A DNA stretch of 64,000 bases from the NCBI RefSeq assembly GCF_000725125.1, contig NZ_JFCB01000001.1, positions 744,001-808,000 of the forward strand, in the 5' to 3' direction. The position numbers and the translations under genes were made by a program. The stretch comes from Streptomyces toyocaensis. GTDB taxonomy: Bacteria; Actinomycetota; Actinomycetes; Streptomycetales; Streptomycetaceae. Numbering within the stretch: position 1 is the stretch's first letter; the number at the start of each line of letters is the position of its first letter. The notes beneath the pieces were generated by a model that was given only the letters and a program-made list of their open reading frames with translations, was not told the DNA's origin and made no database searches. Positions 1 to 7,812 of the stretch are shown here, one piece after another.

Positions 1-671
1 TCGTCCGCGACGAACGCCAGCCGGGCGGACGCCAGCGCGGCGAGAGCGGGATCGCGTTCACACGCCAGCACCGCCACGTTCCCGCCGGTGTACTCCTGCA
101 CGGCCGCGGCGGCCAAGTGCCCGGTGCCGCACGCCGGATCGAGGACGGTGAGCTCTTCGCCGGTCCCCTCGGCGCGGACGGCGAGCGCGATCCGCGCCAT
201 CATGGCCGCGAGCGGCGGGGGCGTCGTGCTGAGCTGGCGCACATGGGTCTCGAGCCACCGCTGGAGCAGAAACTCGAACGTCTCACGCGTTCCCTCGTCC
301 TGCCCCAGTTTCGCCGCCTCGACCGCCAGGGCCTCGGCCTCCGTGGTGAGTTCCACCTGCGGGGTGTGGGTATGGGGGGAGCGCATACGGCGGGCCGCCT
401 CGGCGATCGCCAGACCCGACTCGTCCCTGCTGCCCAGCGCCTCGAACCGGGGCCACAGGAGCTCCCGCCCCCCGATGGCGTCGAGCTTGCCGTTGTCGCG
501 CAGCCACCGCTCGACCTCCGCCAGGGAGAACTGCGGACTGACGTCGGTGCCGCCGATACGGGTGGGGAAGGAGTCGTGACGCCGCCGCCAGTTGCTCACC
601 GCGGCGCGCCCCACGCCGGCGATCCGGGCGATCTCGGCGAGGCTGACGGGCACGGAACCGGTGGTGCTCAT
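1..671 (-). CDS. N-6 DNA methylase with N-terminal HTH, C-terminus cut by window edge
   Basis: The frame runs off the left edge, so only about 223 N-terminal residues are present. Residues 5-60 form a MerR/XRE-like helix-turn-helix (SLAEIARIAGVGRAAVSNW, followed by FSLAEVERWL). After a helical linker comes a class I SAM-methyltransferase motif I, VLDPACGTGHLAAAA, at roughly residues 178-192. Next is an acidic strand end, ACERDP, as in type I (HsdM-like) adenine methylases. The N-terminal HTH is what Streptomyces stand-alone N-6 methylases usually carry. The catalytic (N/D)PPY motif would lie outside the window. No specificity subunit or nuclease is visible here, so an orphan methylase or a restriction system to the left are both possible. 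Confidence 0.85.
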   Translation of the reverse strand, partial: MSTTGSVPVSLAEIARIAGVGRAAVSNWRRRHDSFPTRIGGTDVSPQFSLAEVERWLRDNGKLDAIGGRELLWPRFEALGSRDESGLAIAEAARRMRSPHTHTPQVELTTEAEALAVEAAKLGQDEGTRETFEFLLQRWLETHVRQLSTTPPPLAAMMARIALAVRAEGTGEELTVLDPACGTGHLAAAAVQEYTGGNVAVLACERDPALAALASARLAFVAD

Positions 672-823
672 CGACAGTCTCCGAGGTGCTGGGGCGCGTG
701 AGAGCGGGTCGGCGGTGTACGGGTCTCCAGGCGGCTGTGCATGAGAGGCTACTACGCTCATTGACTGTGTTCACAGTGCAAATATCCGCATGCGATGTGC
801 GGAACGTGTGGAGGACGGGAGAA

Positions 824-895
824 ATGAGGGGATGCGCGCCAGGAACGGTTCTCCTGGACCGCTACCCGCTCACAGCGGTGCTCGGCCGGGGGTGA
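824..895 (+). pseudogene. Broken N-terminus of a Ser/Thr protein kinase
   Basis: A 23-codon frame starts at ATG 824, preceded by a GGGAG-type ribosome site. It reads MRGCAPGTVLLDRYPLTAVLGRG and stops at a TGA. The stretch LLDRYPLTAVLGRG matches the start of the glycine-rich loop of actinobacterial PknB-type kinases (RYxLxxxLGRGGMGxV). It ends exactly where GGMG should follow. Nothing downstream continues the kinase in any frame, so this looks like a decayed or recombined gene end rather than a sequencing frameshift. The stop overlaps the start of the next small gene. Confidence 0.5.
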
Positions 896-1014
896 TGTGC
901 AAGCGGTGCGACCGCCCGTTGAAGCAGCGCCGGTGGCGAAAGTACTGCAACCGCCGGCACGCGGTGAAGTACCGGGTGACGAGCTGGATCGATCAGCTGC
1001 TGGCCCACGGCTAG
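895..1014 (+). CDS. 39-residue basic Cys-containing small protein
   Basis: The ATG at 895 overlaps the stop of the kinase remnant (TGATG). The 39-residue product begins MCKRCDRPL and has a basic centre rich in Arg and Lys (KQRRWRKYCNRRHAVKYR). The CxxC pair with a later C and H could bind zinc. The pattern resembles the short CxxC...RRxYC motif found in many small actinobacterial proteins. I do not recognise a named family. It could equally be the surviving tail of a gene disrupted together with the kinase fragment, so function is unknown. Confidence 0.4.
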   Translation: MCKRCDRPLKQRRWRKYCNRRHAVKYRVTSWIDQLLAHG

Positions 1015-1058
1015 TGACGCGGCCGACGGCCGGACGCCCTGGTTGCCCGGAGGATCGG

Positions 1059-1790
1059 TCAGGTCTCCGGCAGTACGAGCCAGATCTCGGAGAAGGCGAG
1101 GCCGTGCTTACGCATCACCGCCCCGCAAGGGCAGCCCAACGTGGCCCGGTGCCAGTCGCAGGTCACTGTCCAGGGGCCGTCCTTGCCTCCGCACTCGGGG
1201 CAGCCGACGGTTTCGGCCGCCCATACATCCGGCGCGGGTCTGGTGTAGTGACGGAATCTGCCCGCATGACGGGCCTGCCAGGGCTCGACCGGCGGCGTGA
1301 GCGGGACGGCTCCGGGTGCGTTCGTCGCGGCCAGGGCGGTGAACAGTTCGGTCAGCTCGGGGAGCAGGGCTTCGCCTGCTTCGGTCGGCGGCGCCGCGTG
1401 TTCCGTCGTCCCCGGCACGATGCCATACCTCGGCGCCGCGGCCGCTCGGGGCGGATTCGGGGCCGCGTGCCAGGGCAGCAGGGCGCGGGCGACGGCGGCC
1501 AGGAGGGCGGCGGCAGCCGGGCTGACGGTACCGGCGTCGAGGTGGTGGACGGTGGTCCGGAGTATGCGTTGAAGCCGTCTGTCCCGGTCCGTCGCCCTGG
1601 TCCGTGCCACTGTGCCCCGCCGGGTCGGGAGCGGGGCGGTGAGGCGGGCGAGGACAGCTGTCACCGCCCCGGCGTCCGCCGGGGCCAGGCACCACTCGCC
1701 CGCGGCGAGGAGCTGCCGGGCCCTCACGGACTCCCGGGTGAGAGCACGTGTCGACGGGGGGTGTGCCGTTGTGTTCAGCGTCTGCTCCAC
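1059..1790 (-). CDS. Hypothetical protein with C-terminal zinc ribbon
   Basis: A 243-residue protein, mostly Ala/Leu-rich and helical over the first 160 residues. The C-terminal 50 residues look like a zinc ribbon: CPECGGKDGPWTVTCDWHRA followed by GCPCG, giving a CxxC...C...CxC arrangement. No signal peptide or membrane segment is evident. It diverges from the small gene starting at 1837, and about 45 bases separate the two starts. I recognise no characterised family. A role in nucleic-acid or protein binding through the ribbon is a guess from the motif alone. Confidence 0.6.
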   Translation of the reverse strand: MEQTLNTTAHPPSTRALTRESVRARQLLAAGEWCLAPADAGAVTAVLARLTAPLPTRRGTVARTRATDRDRRLQRILRTTVHHLDAGTVSPAAAALLAAVARALLPWHAAPNPPRAAAAPRYGIVPGTTEHAAPPTEAGEALLPELTELFTALAATNAPGAVPLTPPVEPWQARHAGRFRHYTRPAPDVWAAETVGCPECGGKDGPWTVTCDWHRATLGCPCGAVMRKHGLAFSEIWLVLPET

Positions 1791-1836
1791 ATCTCTGGCC
1801 GAACCGTCCGATCGCCGCTCCGGCTACCCTCCCCGC

Positions 1837-2157
1837 ATGGAGCAGGAGCATCCCCTCGTCCGCGACGTTTTCCCCGACCTTATCGCCGAGCTGGCCACCC
1901 TCTTGGAAGACGAGGGAGAGCGTGAGCTGGCCAGCTGCGTGTGGGATGTCCGTCTGGCCGCCATGTGCGACTGTGGCGACGACTTCTGCCAGAGCATCCA
2001 CACGGCGGTGCACCAGAAAGGCACGCCGTACGGCGAGGGCCACCGATGCGTACCGCTCCTTCCTTCAGAGGGCATGTTGCTCCTTGATGTGGTGTACGGC
2101 CGGATCATGTACATCGAGAAACTGAACCGGGCACCCATGCGCAGCCGGAAGCCCTGA
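1837..2157 (+). CDS. Small hypothetical protein (106 aa)
   Basis: The ATG at 1837 gives a 106-residue acidic protein. Longer in-frame starts exist upstream but would overlap the divergent gene at 1059-1790. The centre has CDCGDDFCQSIHT, a cluster of Cys, Asp and His that could hold a metal. The C-terminal half alternates hydrophobic residues (MLLLDVVYGRIMYIEKL), suggesting a small alpha/beta fold. It resembles short Streptomyces proteins of unknown function that have a CxCxxxxC motif. No membrane segment or secretion signal is seen. Confidence 0.6.
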   Translation: MEQEHPLVRDVFPDLIAELATLLEDEGERELASCVWDVRLAAMCDCGDDFCQSIHTAVHQKGTPYGEGHRCVPLLPSEGMLLLDVVYGRIMYIEKLNRAPMRSRKP

Positions 2158-2444
2158 CGTCCACGCCCCGCTGCGGAGGAGCTGTCCCGCGGGGCCGTCA
2201 GAGGGAAGCGGCGATGTTCTCCGTAGCCCACTGCGCGAAAGGTCTGGCAGGGGAGCCGGTGGCAGACGCAACCGTGGCGTGCCTGCTGCCGGGCCTGGCC
2301 CGACGCGAGTCGCGAAGACGGGGACACGTCTTCGGAGCCGTAAGACGCCCGTACGAAAACCCGTATGTCACCGCCCTCGCGGCCAGTAAGGTGGTGATCT
2401 TCGGGTGGCGTCGGCCTCCGGAGTTCCTGAGGTGACCGATCTCG
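2158..2444. other. Intergenic region, no convincing gene
   Basis: This stretch of 287 bases lies between two plus-strand genes. Short open frames exist on both strands, but none has a ribosome site, family resemblance or coding-like composition. A-rich and T-rich patches are slightly more frequent than in flanking genes. I see no clear palindromic operator or strong hairpin. Confidence 0.4.
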
Positions 2445-3395
2445 ATGACGCGTCGTTCGATGAGTGATCACACCGATGCCACGCTGCACGAGGCATGGAG
2501 CGTGCCCGCCGCCGACATCGCGCAAGGGCGCAAGGCACTGTGGTGGAGCGTCGGCCCGGCCGGGGAACTCTCGGTCCTGCTCGTCCACCGGCGGTACCTG
2601 GAACACATCCCCTCCATCAAGGGATGGGTCGGATGGATACCGAAGGGCACGTTCACCGGCGAGCTGGTCACCGTCACGGGACAGGAGGAGCGGCGCACCA
2701 CGGTGGAGAACATCGGGGGCCGCCCCAGCCACCTGGCCCTGCTTCCGGACTCGCGGTTCCTGCTGGTGAGCGGACGTGCGCCACTGGACAGGACCAGCGG
2801 CCTCTGGGCACCGAACGCCGTGGTGTACTCCCCGTCGGGCACACCCGAGGGAGAGTTCTGCATCGGCGACGACATTCCCGCCCTCGTGACCGACCGCCAC
2901 GGGCGGGTCTGGACGGCCTACGGAGACGAAGGCATCTACGGGGGGCACCCCGAGTCCGGGGCCGGCCTCGCGGGCTGGGACACCGACGGCCGCGCGATAT
3001 GGGGTCCGGAGGGGCGACTGCCCAGTCACCCACTGGAAGGCTGCACGGCCGCGACCGACGGCGACCAGGTGTGGCTGGTCTGGTACGCGGGCGGCAGACA
3101 CGGCACCTTCCTCACCCGCGTCACCCCGTCCACCGGCGAAGTGACGACCTACCCCAGCCCTGTCCGCGACCCGGACGGGTTCGCGTTCCGCGGCCACCGG
3201 GCGGTACTGACCCGCCGCCACCACAACCAGCGCACCGTCGAACTCACCCGCGCCGAACTCGACGGCATCACCTGGACGGTGACCGATCACCGCGTACTCG
3301 ACGTTCCCGGCCGGGTCGTCGTCCGCTGCGGTCAGGGGCGCGAGGGAACGCTCTGGCTCCGCACCGGCGACACCTGGCTGCGCATCGAGGCGTGA
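2445..3395 (+). CDS. Hypothetical beta-propeller-like protein
   Basis: A 316-residue protein from ATG 2445; an in-frame ATG at 2460 is an alternative and neither has a strong ribosome site. Repeated short beta-rich units carry aromatic/Asp-Gly turns (SHLALLPDSRFLLVSG, ALVTDRHGRVWTAYGDEGIYG, GTLWLRTGDTWLRI). These resemble the blades of a two-component-regulator-type or SMP-30-like propeller. There is no signal peptide, so the protein is probably cytoplasmic. Similar proteins are scattered in Streptomyces genomes without known function. The fold assignment is inferred from the repeat texture only. Confidence 0.6.
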   Translation: MTRRSMSDHTDATLHEAWSVPAADIAQGRKALWWSVGPAGELSVLLVHRRYLEHIPSIKGWVGWIPKGTFTGELVTVTGQEERRTTVENIGGRPSHLALLPDSRFLLVSGRAPLDRTSGLWAPNAVVYSPSGTPEGEFCIGDDIPALVTDRHGRVWTAYGDEGIYGGHPESGAGLAGWDTDGRAIWGPEGRLPSHPLEGCTAATDGDQVWLVWYAGGRHGTFLTRVTPSTGEVTTYPSPVRDPDGFAFRGHRAVLTRRHHNQRTVELTRAELDGITWTVTDHRVLDVPGRVVVRCGQGREGTLWLRTGDTWLRIEA

Positions 3396-3414
3396 AAGGC
3401 TGAACGCGCCGGGA

Positions 3415-3627
3415 CTACCGGGCAGCGTGCGTCACGAACGCAGCCCACTCGTCCCGGCCGACCCGCAGCACGAGCCCGCTGCCCACGGCCTTGGAGTCCC
3501 GCACGTACACGGCACCCGCGCAGGCGGCCACGGCCACCTCTACACAGTCCCCGCCGTTGGTTCCGCTGTGGCTGCTCTTGAACCAGACGAGGTCGCCGGG
3601 CTGCTCAATGTGCTGGTCGATGCTCAT
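3415..3627 (-). CDS. DUF397 domain protein
   Basis: A 70-residue protein made almost entirely of a DUF397 domain. Landmarks are the WFKSSHSGTNGGDCVEVA start, a VYVRDSKA centre and a W-x-AF end. DUF397 proteins in Streptomyces typically follow an XRE/DUF5753 regulator, and the pairs are regarded as toxin-antitoxin-like or developmental regulators related to BldB and WhiJ partners. Here the ATG overlaps the stop of the upstream XRE gene by four bases (ATGA), so the two are translationally coupled. Confidence 0.9.
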   Translation of the reverse strand: MSIDQHIEQPGDLVWFKSSHSGTNGGDCVEVAVAACAGAVYVRDSKAVGSGLVLRVGRDEWAAFVTHAAR

Positions 3628-4481
3628 AGCTCCCCTGCCAAGCGCTCGATGAACCTGGCAGACTCCTCGGTGTTGAGGGCCTGTGAGCGCAGCATTCCAT
3701 ACTGGAGGCAGAACTCGCTGACCTCGTTTCGGTCCGAGCGGATGTTCACGATCCCTTGCGCCTCGATGGACACGAACTGCCGCCGTTCGACGGTCTCCAA
3801 CAGAACCATCTGGCCGTTGAGCCCGCTGTGCGCGGCATGCTTCGTGGGCATTACCTGGATCTCCACGTTTCGCATGCGGGTGCAGTCCCACAGGCGCGCG
3901 AGTTGTTCCCCCATGACGGCTCTGCCTCCCACCATCCGCTGGAGAGCGCCCTCTTCGAGGATGAACGAGAACACGACGCACGGGTTCTTGCGCGTCAACA
4001 GGGACTGCCGGGCGAGCCGGGCGGTGAGATGCTGCTCGATGGCTTCTTCTTCGAGCGGCGGGAAGTGCGCTTCCAGGAGTGCCCGGGCGTACGCCTCCGT
4101 CTGCAACAGTCCCGGCACCAGCATCGGGTCGTACGAGAAGCGGCTGACCGCCTCCGCCTCCAGTGAGGCGAAGTCCTGGAAGAACAGCGGAAGTTTGGCC
4201 CGGTCCACGTCACCTTGGAGCACCCGCAGCGCCCCGCCCGCCTCCAGCACCCGCTCCGCGGCCTCCGTGAAGGCCGCCTTCGCCGGTCTCCGCCCCTGCT
4301 CGACGGAGGCGACCTGCTCCAGCGAGTAGTCGATCGCCTCGGCGAGGGCCTGCTGGGCGAGGCCGGCCCGCTCACGGAAGAGGCGGACGAGCTTGCCGTA
4401 GGCGCTCCAGGCCGCCGGACGCTCCTTCTCCGGTCCACGTCGGCCGGTGATACCGCATTCCCGCTGGGTGGTCCTGACCAT
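3624..4481 (-). CDS. XRE-family regulator with DUF5753 (WhiJ/Scr1-like)
   Basis: A 285-residue protein. Residues about 25-80 form an XRE helix-turn-helix (LFRERAGLAQQALAEAIDYS, then VASVEQGRRPA). The remaining 200 residues are a DUF5753 domain, recognised by FSYDPMLVPGLLQTEAYARAL, the LTRKNP strand and the VEIQVMPTKHAAHSGLNG segment. Such regulators pair with a small DUF397 partner, here immediately downstream and overlapping by 4 bp. The start at 4481 begins MVRTTQRECG. Upstream in-frame codons extend the frame but have no family similarity. In studied relatives the pair affects sporulation or antibiotic production; for this copy that remains inference. Confidence 0.9.
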   Translation of the reverse strand: MVRTTQRECGITGRRGPEKERPAAWSAYGKLVRLFRERAGLAQQALAEAIDYSLEQVASVEQGRRPAKAAFTEAAERVLEAGGALRVLQGDVDRAKLPLFFQDFASLEAEAVSRFSYDPMLVPGLLQTEAYARALLEAHFPPLEEEAIEQHLTARLARQSLLTRKNPCVVFSFILEEGALQRMVGGRAVMGEQLARLWDCTRMRNVEIQVMPTKHAAHSGLNGQMVLLETVERRQFVSIEAQGIVNIRSDRNEVSEFCLQYGMLRSQALNTEESARFIERLAGEL

Positions 4482-4616
4482 CGCGCCCCCTGGTTCCGCA
4501 CAGGTTCCGTCGTGACCGGTAACGGCGGAACCGGCGTTCGGGCCACGTGCACGGACCCGTACGGCGGCCGTACAAACGCGTCGAACTGCGCGCAGGCCGC
4601 CGCCTACCCTTGCCGG

Positions 4617-4949
4617 ATGAGCCACGGGAAGACCTCCTACGTCTGCCTGCCCTGCCGGGCCTCCTACAAGCAGCCCTACGACAGGGACAGGCCGCACAGG
4701 ACCTGCCCCCGCTGCGCGGAACCGCTCATCCACGTGGGGTCGGCGTTCGCGGCGCCCCCGCGCCGGGACATCGCGGCCTGGCGAGCGCTGTCCGTTCTCC
4801 TGCACGCCGGGGTCCGCTTCCACAGCAGCTGTTGCGGCGGGCCCGGGTACCGTCCGCGCACCCTGAGGGAGGTACGCGAGCGGATGGCCTACGCCCGTCG
4901 CACGGGGGAGCCCTTCGCCAGGGCGCTCGTACGCTACGACGTGCCGTGA
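4617..4949 (+). CDS. Conserved small zinc-ribbon protein (110 aa)
   Basis: The ATG at 4617 gives 110 residues. Two CxxC knuckles near the N-terminus (VCLPCRASYKQ and CPRCAEPL) form a probable zinc ribbon. The rest is conserved-looking: RDIAAWRALSVLLHAGVRF, a CC pair and GYRPRTLREVRERMAYARRTGEPFARAL. As I recall, near-identical proteins are common in Streptomyces and are often carried in databases as deoxyxylulose-5-phosphate synthase. At this length, without thiamine-diphosphate motifs, that name cannot be right. It diverges from the XRE gene. True function is unknown; nucleic-acid binding is plausible. Confidence 0.75.
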   Translation: MSHGKTSYVCLPCRASYKQPYDRDRPHRTCPRCAEPLIHVGSAFAAPPRRDIAAWRALSVLLHAGVRFHSSCCGGPGYRPRTLREVRERMAYARRTGEPFARALVRYDVP

Positions 4950-5005
4950 CGGAGAACAGCTCCACGTGCAGCCGGTGAGGATCGGGGCCGTCGTGCGTGG
5001 CTCGG

Positions 5006-5656
5006 TCAGCGGGCGAGCCCGCACTCCCAGGCCCACGCCGCTATCTCCACCCGGTTGCGGGCGCCGAGTTTGCCCTGGATGTTGGTGAGGTGGGTCTTCA
5101 CCGTGCCCACGCTGATGTGCAGGGCGGCGGCGACCTCCGCGTTGGTGTGCCCGCGGGAGACGAGGGCGGTGACCTCGGTCTCGCGCTCGGACAGGGGCGA
5201 GGAACGGACCGGGCCGGCAGCGGCGGCGGGGCGTGCGAACCGCTGGAGCAGGCGGACGGTGATGGAAGGGCTGATGAGGGCCTCGCCGGAGGCGGCGGAG
5301 CGGACGGCCTCAGCCAGCAGACGGGGGCCCGCGTCCTTGAGGAGGAAGCCGCAGGCGCCGTGGTGCAGGGCCTGGTGGACGTACTCGTCGTCGTCGAAGG
5401 TCGTCACCATGACGACCTTCGGGGTGTGCGGGGCCCCGGGCCGGTACAGGTGCCGCAGCGCCTCGATGCCGTTCAGCCGCGGCATGCGGATGTCCATGAG
5501 GACGACGTCGGGGCGGTGCAGGTCGGCCTGCTGGATCGCGGCGACCCCGTCGGCGGCCTGGGCGACGACCTCGATGTCGTCCTCGGCCGACAGGATCATG
5601 GCCATGCCGGTACGGACGATCGTCTGGTCGTCCGCGAGGAGGACACGGATGGTCAT
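5006..5656 (-). CDS. NarL/FixJ-type response regulator
   Basis: A 216-residue response regulator. The receiver domain (residues 1-120) has the acidic pair DD near residue 9, the phospho-acceptor Asp in VVLMDIRMP and the conserved Lys in FLLKDAG. The LuxR-type HTH (about 150-212) reads LSERETEVTALVSRGHTNAEVAAALHISVGTVKTHL in outline. Its ATG overlaps the TGA of the upstream histidine kinase by four bases (5653-5656), so kinase and regulator are co-translated. Targets are not evident. The divergent VanZ gene is a plausible one because it shares the upstream region. Confidence 0.95.
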   Translation of the reverse strand: MTIRVLLADDQTIVRTGMAMILSAEDDIEVVAQAADGVAAIQQADLHRPDVVLMDIRMPRLNGIEALRHLYRPGAPHTPKVVMVTTFDDDEYVHQALHHGACGFLLKDAGPRLLAEAVRSAASGEALISPSITVRLLQRFARPAAAAGPVRSSPLSERETEVTALVSRGHTNAEVAAALHISVGTVKTHLTNIQGKLGARNRVEIAAWAWECGLAR

Positions 5657-6834
5657 CGGAGAGCCTGCCGCAGAGGGAGGGGGAGTTCGAGTGCGACGTG
5701 CCAGCCGGCCCCGGGGCCGGGGCCAGCGGTCAGCGTGCCCCCGGCGGCGACGGTGACCTCGCGCAGGCCGCGCAGCCCGTAGCCGGTGCCGGCGGACGGA
5801 CGGTGGTGTCCGTCGTCGGTGATCCGCGCGGTCACCCGGCGGCGGGAGACGTCCAGGTGCACGTGTGCGGTGGTGCAGTCGTGGGCGTGCTTGCGGATGT
5901 TCGTCAACGCCTCCATGACGACGCGTTCCACGAGGCGGGCGGCGTCCGCGGGGAGGCCGTCGACCGGGCCGGTCTCGGTGAAGCCGACCCGGGCTTCGGG
6001 GAGCCGGCAGCCGGCGACGAGGGCGCGGACGGCGTCCGTGCCCGGTGACCGGGTGTCCGGGGCGGTGTCCTCGCGCAGGGCGCCGACCATCCTGCGCATG
6101 GCGGTCAGCGCCTCCGCCCCGGTGGCCTCGATCAGTTCCAGGGCGTCGCCCACCGCCTGGGGCTTCCTGGCCGCGACGGCACGGGCGCCCTGTGCCTGGA
6201 GCACGATGCCCGAGATGTGGTGGGCGACGAAGTCGTGCAGGTCGCGGGCGAAACCCAGGCGCTGTTCGAGTCTGATCCGCTCCTCGCGCTGCCGACGGGA
6301 GGCGGCGACCAGACGGACGGTGAGGCCGGAGGCCAGGGCGCCGCCGGCCACCAGCGTCAGGACGAGCGCGACGATGCTGCTGCCCTCGTCCACCTCGATC
6401 ACCAGCGGACGCAGGATGACGGCGGCCATCAGCAGCGGCAGAGCGACAGCGGTGCCGACCGGGGAACCCCGCCGCGCCGTCACGTGCAGCAGCACCATCA
6501 GAGCCGTCGGCTCGAACAGGGTGTAGGCGTCGGAGGCCTGGTCCAGGACCGGACCGCCGCTCGCCGCCACGCGCAGTGCGACCGAGCAGGCCAGCGACAC
6601 CAGGGCCGTGCCGCTTGCCGCCCACGCCAGCACCGCGGGGGACGACTTGATCACCACGGCCGGGAGGACGACGGCCGCCGCCGCGGCCGTCGACAGGAAC
6701 AACGTGACCCCGGTGCCCTGGCTTCGGAGGGTGCCGGTGTCGACGTCGGTCAGCAGGGCCGCTGCGAGGAGGCAGAGCAGCAGGGCGCTGACGGCGAACC
6801 GGCCGGCGGCCGGCGCGCGCAGTGGTCTGAGCAT
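5653..6834 (-). CDS. Histidine kinase of the HisKA_3 (NarL-partner) class
   Basis: From ATG 6834 the product is 393 residues. Up to six hydrophobic segments occupy the first 170 residues, with little extracytoplasmic sequence between them, so the sensor region is membrane-embedded. The dimerisation helix carries the phosphorylatable His in FARDLHDFVAHHISG, typical of HisKA_3. The ATPase domain ends with the G box GTGYGLRGLREVTVAAGG. It is coupled by a 4-bp overlap to the response regulator. A frame extension upstream to 6960 exists but lacks similarity. The signal sensed is unknown, though membrane-embedded kinases of this layout often respond to envelope stress. Confidence 0.92.
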   Translation of the reverse strand: MLRPLRAPAAGRFAVSALLLCLLAAALLTDVDTGTLRSQGTGVTLFLSTAAAAAVVLPAVVIKSSPAVLAWAASGTALVSLACSVALRVAASGGPVLDQASDAYTLFEPTALMVLLHVTARRGSPVGTAVALPLLMAAVILRPLVIEVDEGSSIVALVLTLVAGGALASGLTVRLVAASRRQREERIRLEQRLGFARDLHDFVAHHISGIVLQAQGARAVAARKPQAVGDALELIEATGAEALTAMRRMVGALREDTAPDTRSPGTDAVRALVAGCRLPEARVGFTETGPVDGLPADAARLVERVVMEALTNIRKHAHDCTTAHVHLDVSRRRVTARITDDGHHRPSAGTGYGLRGLREVTVAAGGTLTAGPGPGAGWHVALELPLPLRQALR

Positions 6835-6989
6835 GGTGAGCACCCTAGCCGCGCGCGGCACCGGGTCCCTCTGCCGAAAGTCGTAGCCATCCACCGGGCA
6901 ATGGGTCCTTCGGGAGATCCGCCGGGACCGGCCCGGAAGGAGGCTGAAGCACGTCAGCACCGCTCGCTCCGACCGAAGGACCAGCCCTC

Positions 6990-7625
6990 ATGGACATGCG
7001 CTTCCAGGTGGACTCCGCACCCGTTCTCGGCCCCGCGCTCGTCCTGTTCGCGACCGGCACCGTCATCCGGGTGAGGCGTGGGGTCTGGGACAAGCGCCGC
7101 GGTCTGCTGCGGCTGGCCGCCGCCGTCTACGTCGCCGCCGTGCTGTCCCTGACGGTCTTCCCGCTGAACGTGACATGGGGCGAGTACGCCAACCAGGCCC
7201 CCTGGATCGGCCAGATCAACTTCGTCCCGCTGCTCACCGCGGACGTCACCATGGTGCCCAACGTCATCATGATGGTGCCGGCCGGCTTCCTGCTGCCCCT
7301 GCTCTTCCGGAACGCCACTTCAGCGTCGCGGGCGACCCTGATGACGGCGGCGGCCAGCCTGTCCGTGGAAGCCGCCCAGTTGTTGTCGTACATCGTCCTG
7401 GACAACGGTCGCTCCGTGGACGTCAACGACCTCCTCGCCAACACGCTCGGCGGGCTCGCCGGCTACGCCCTGGTGACCCTCGCCCTGCGCGTGCCGGCCC
7501 TGCGCGGGACCCTCCTCGCGGCCGCGCTGCCCCGCTCCGCCGCGTCGCGGGCCGACCGCCGGCGGGCGGCTACCGCCGACGGCACCGAGGAGGCCCCGAT
7601 CGCGGGTCCCGCCGTCCGCCCTTGA
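6990..7625 (+). CDS. VanZ family membrane protein
   Basis: A 211-residue protein. Four or five hydrophobic segments are visible, and the VanZ core is recognisable from VLSLTVFPLN, the polar INFVPLL loop, the NVIMMVPAGFLLPLLF helix, SVEAAQLL and the conserved VDVNDLLANTLGGLAGY. VanZ proteins are associated with teicoplanin resistance in enterococci but are common housekeeping membrane proteins in Streptomyces with no established activity. It diverges from the two-component system, with about 155 bp between starts. The last 40 residues are basic and disordered. A hairpin terminator follows the stop directly. Confidence 0.9.
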   Translation: MDMRFQVDSAPVLGPALVLFATGTVIRVRRGVWDKRRGLLRLAAAVYVAAVLSLTVFPLNVTWGEYANQAPWIGQINFVPLLTADVTMVPNVIMMVPAGFLLPLLFRNATSASRATLMTAAASLSVEAAQLLSYIVLDNGRSVDVNDLLANTLGGLAGYALVTLALRVPALRGTLLAAALPRSAASRADRRRAATADGTEEAPIAGPAVRP

Positions 7626-7631
7626 CACCGG

Positions 7632-7657
7632 CGGGCCCCGCTTCCTCGCGGGGCCCG
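7632..7657 (+). terminator. Intrinsic hairpin after the VanZ gene
   Basis: A perfect 10-bp G+C stem (CGGGCCCCGC with GCGGGGCCCG) around a 6-base loop begins seven bases after the VanZ stop. No U-tract follows, which is usual for Streptomyces hairpin terminators. Confidence 0.75.
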
Positions 7658-7812
7658 GCACGGCGGTCGTCGGGAGGGCGAGCTCGGTACGCCCGACCGC
7701 CTCCCAGCCGCCCACGGTGCCGGACGAGGTGGGCGATGAGAGACACCGCGCGCCGTCGCGGCCAGGGCGGGTTCGCACACCGTGCCGGGGCGACCTGTGC
7801 GGTCCCGCCGCG

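Noticed and set aside
4617..4949. Calling this gene deoxyxylulose-5-phosphate synthase, a name that I recall being attached to similar short proteins
   Set aside because: At 110 residues, with zinc knuckles and no thiamine diphosphate motif, it cannot be that enzyme.
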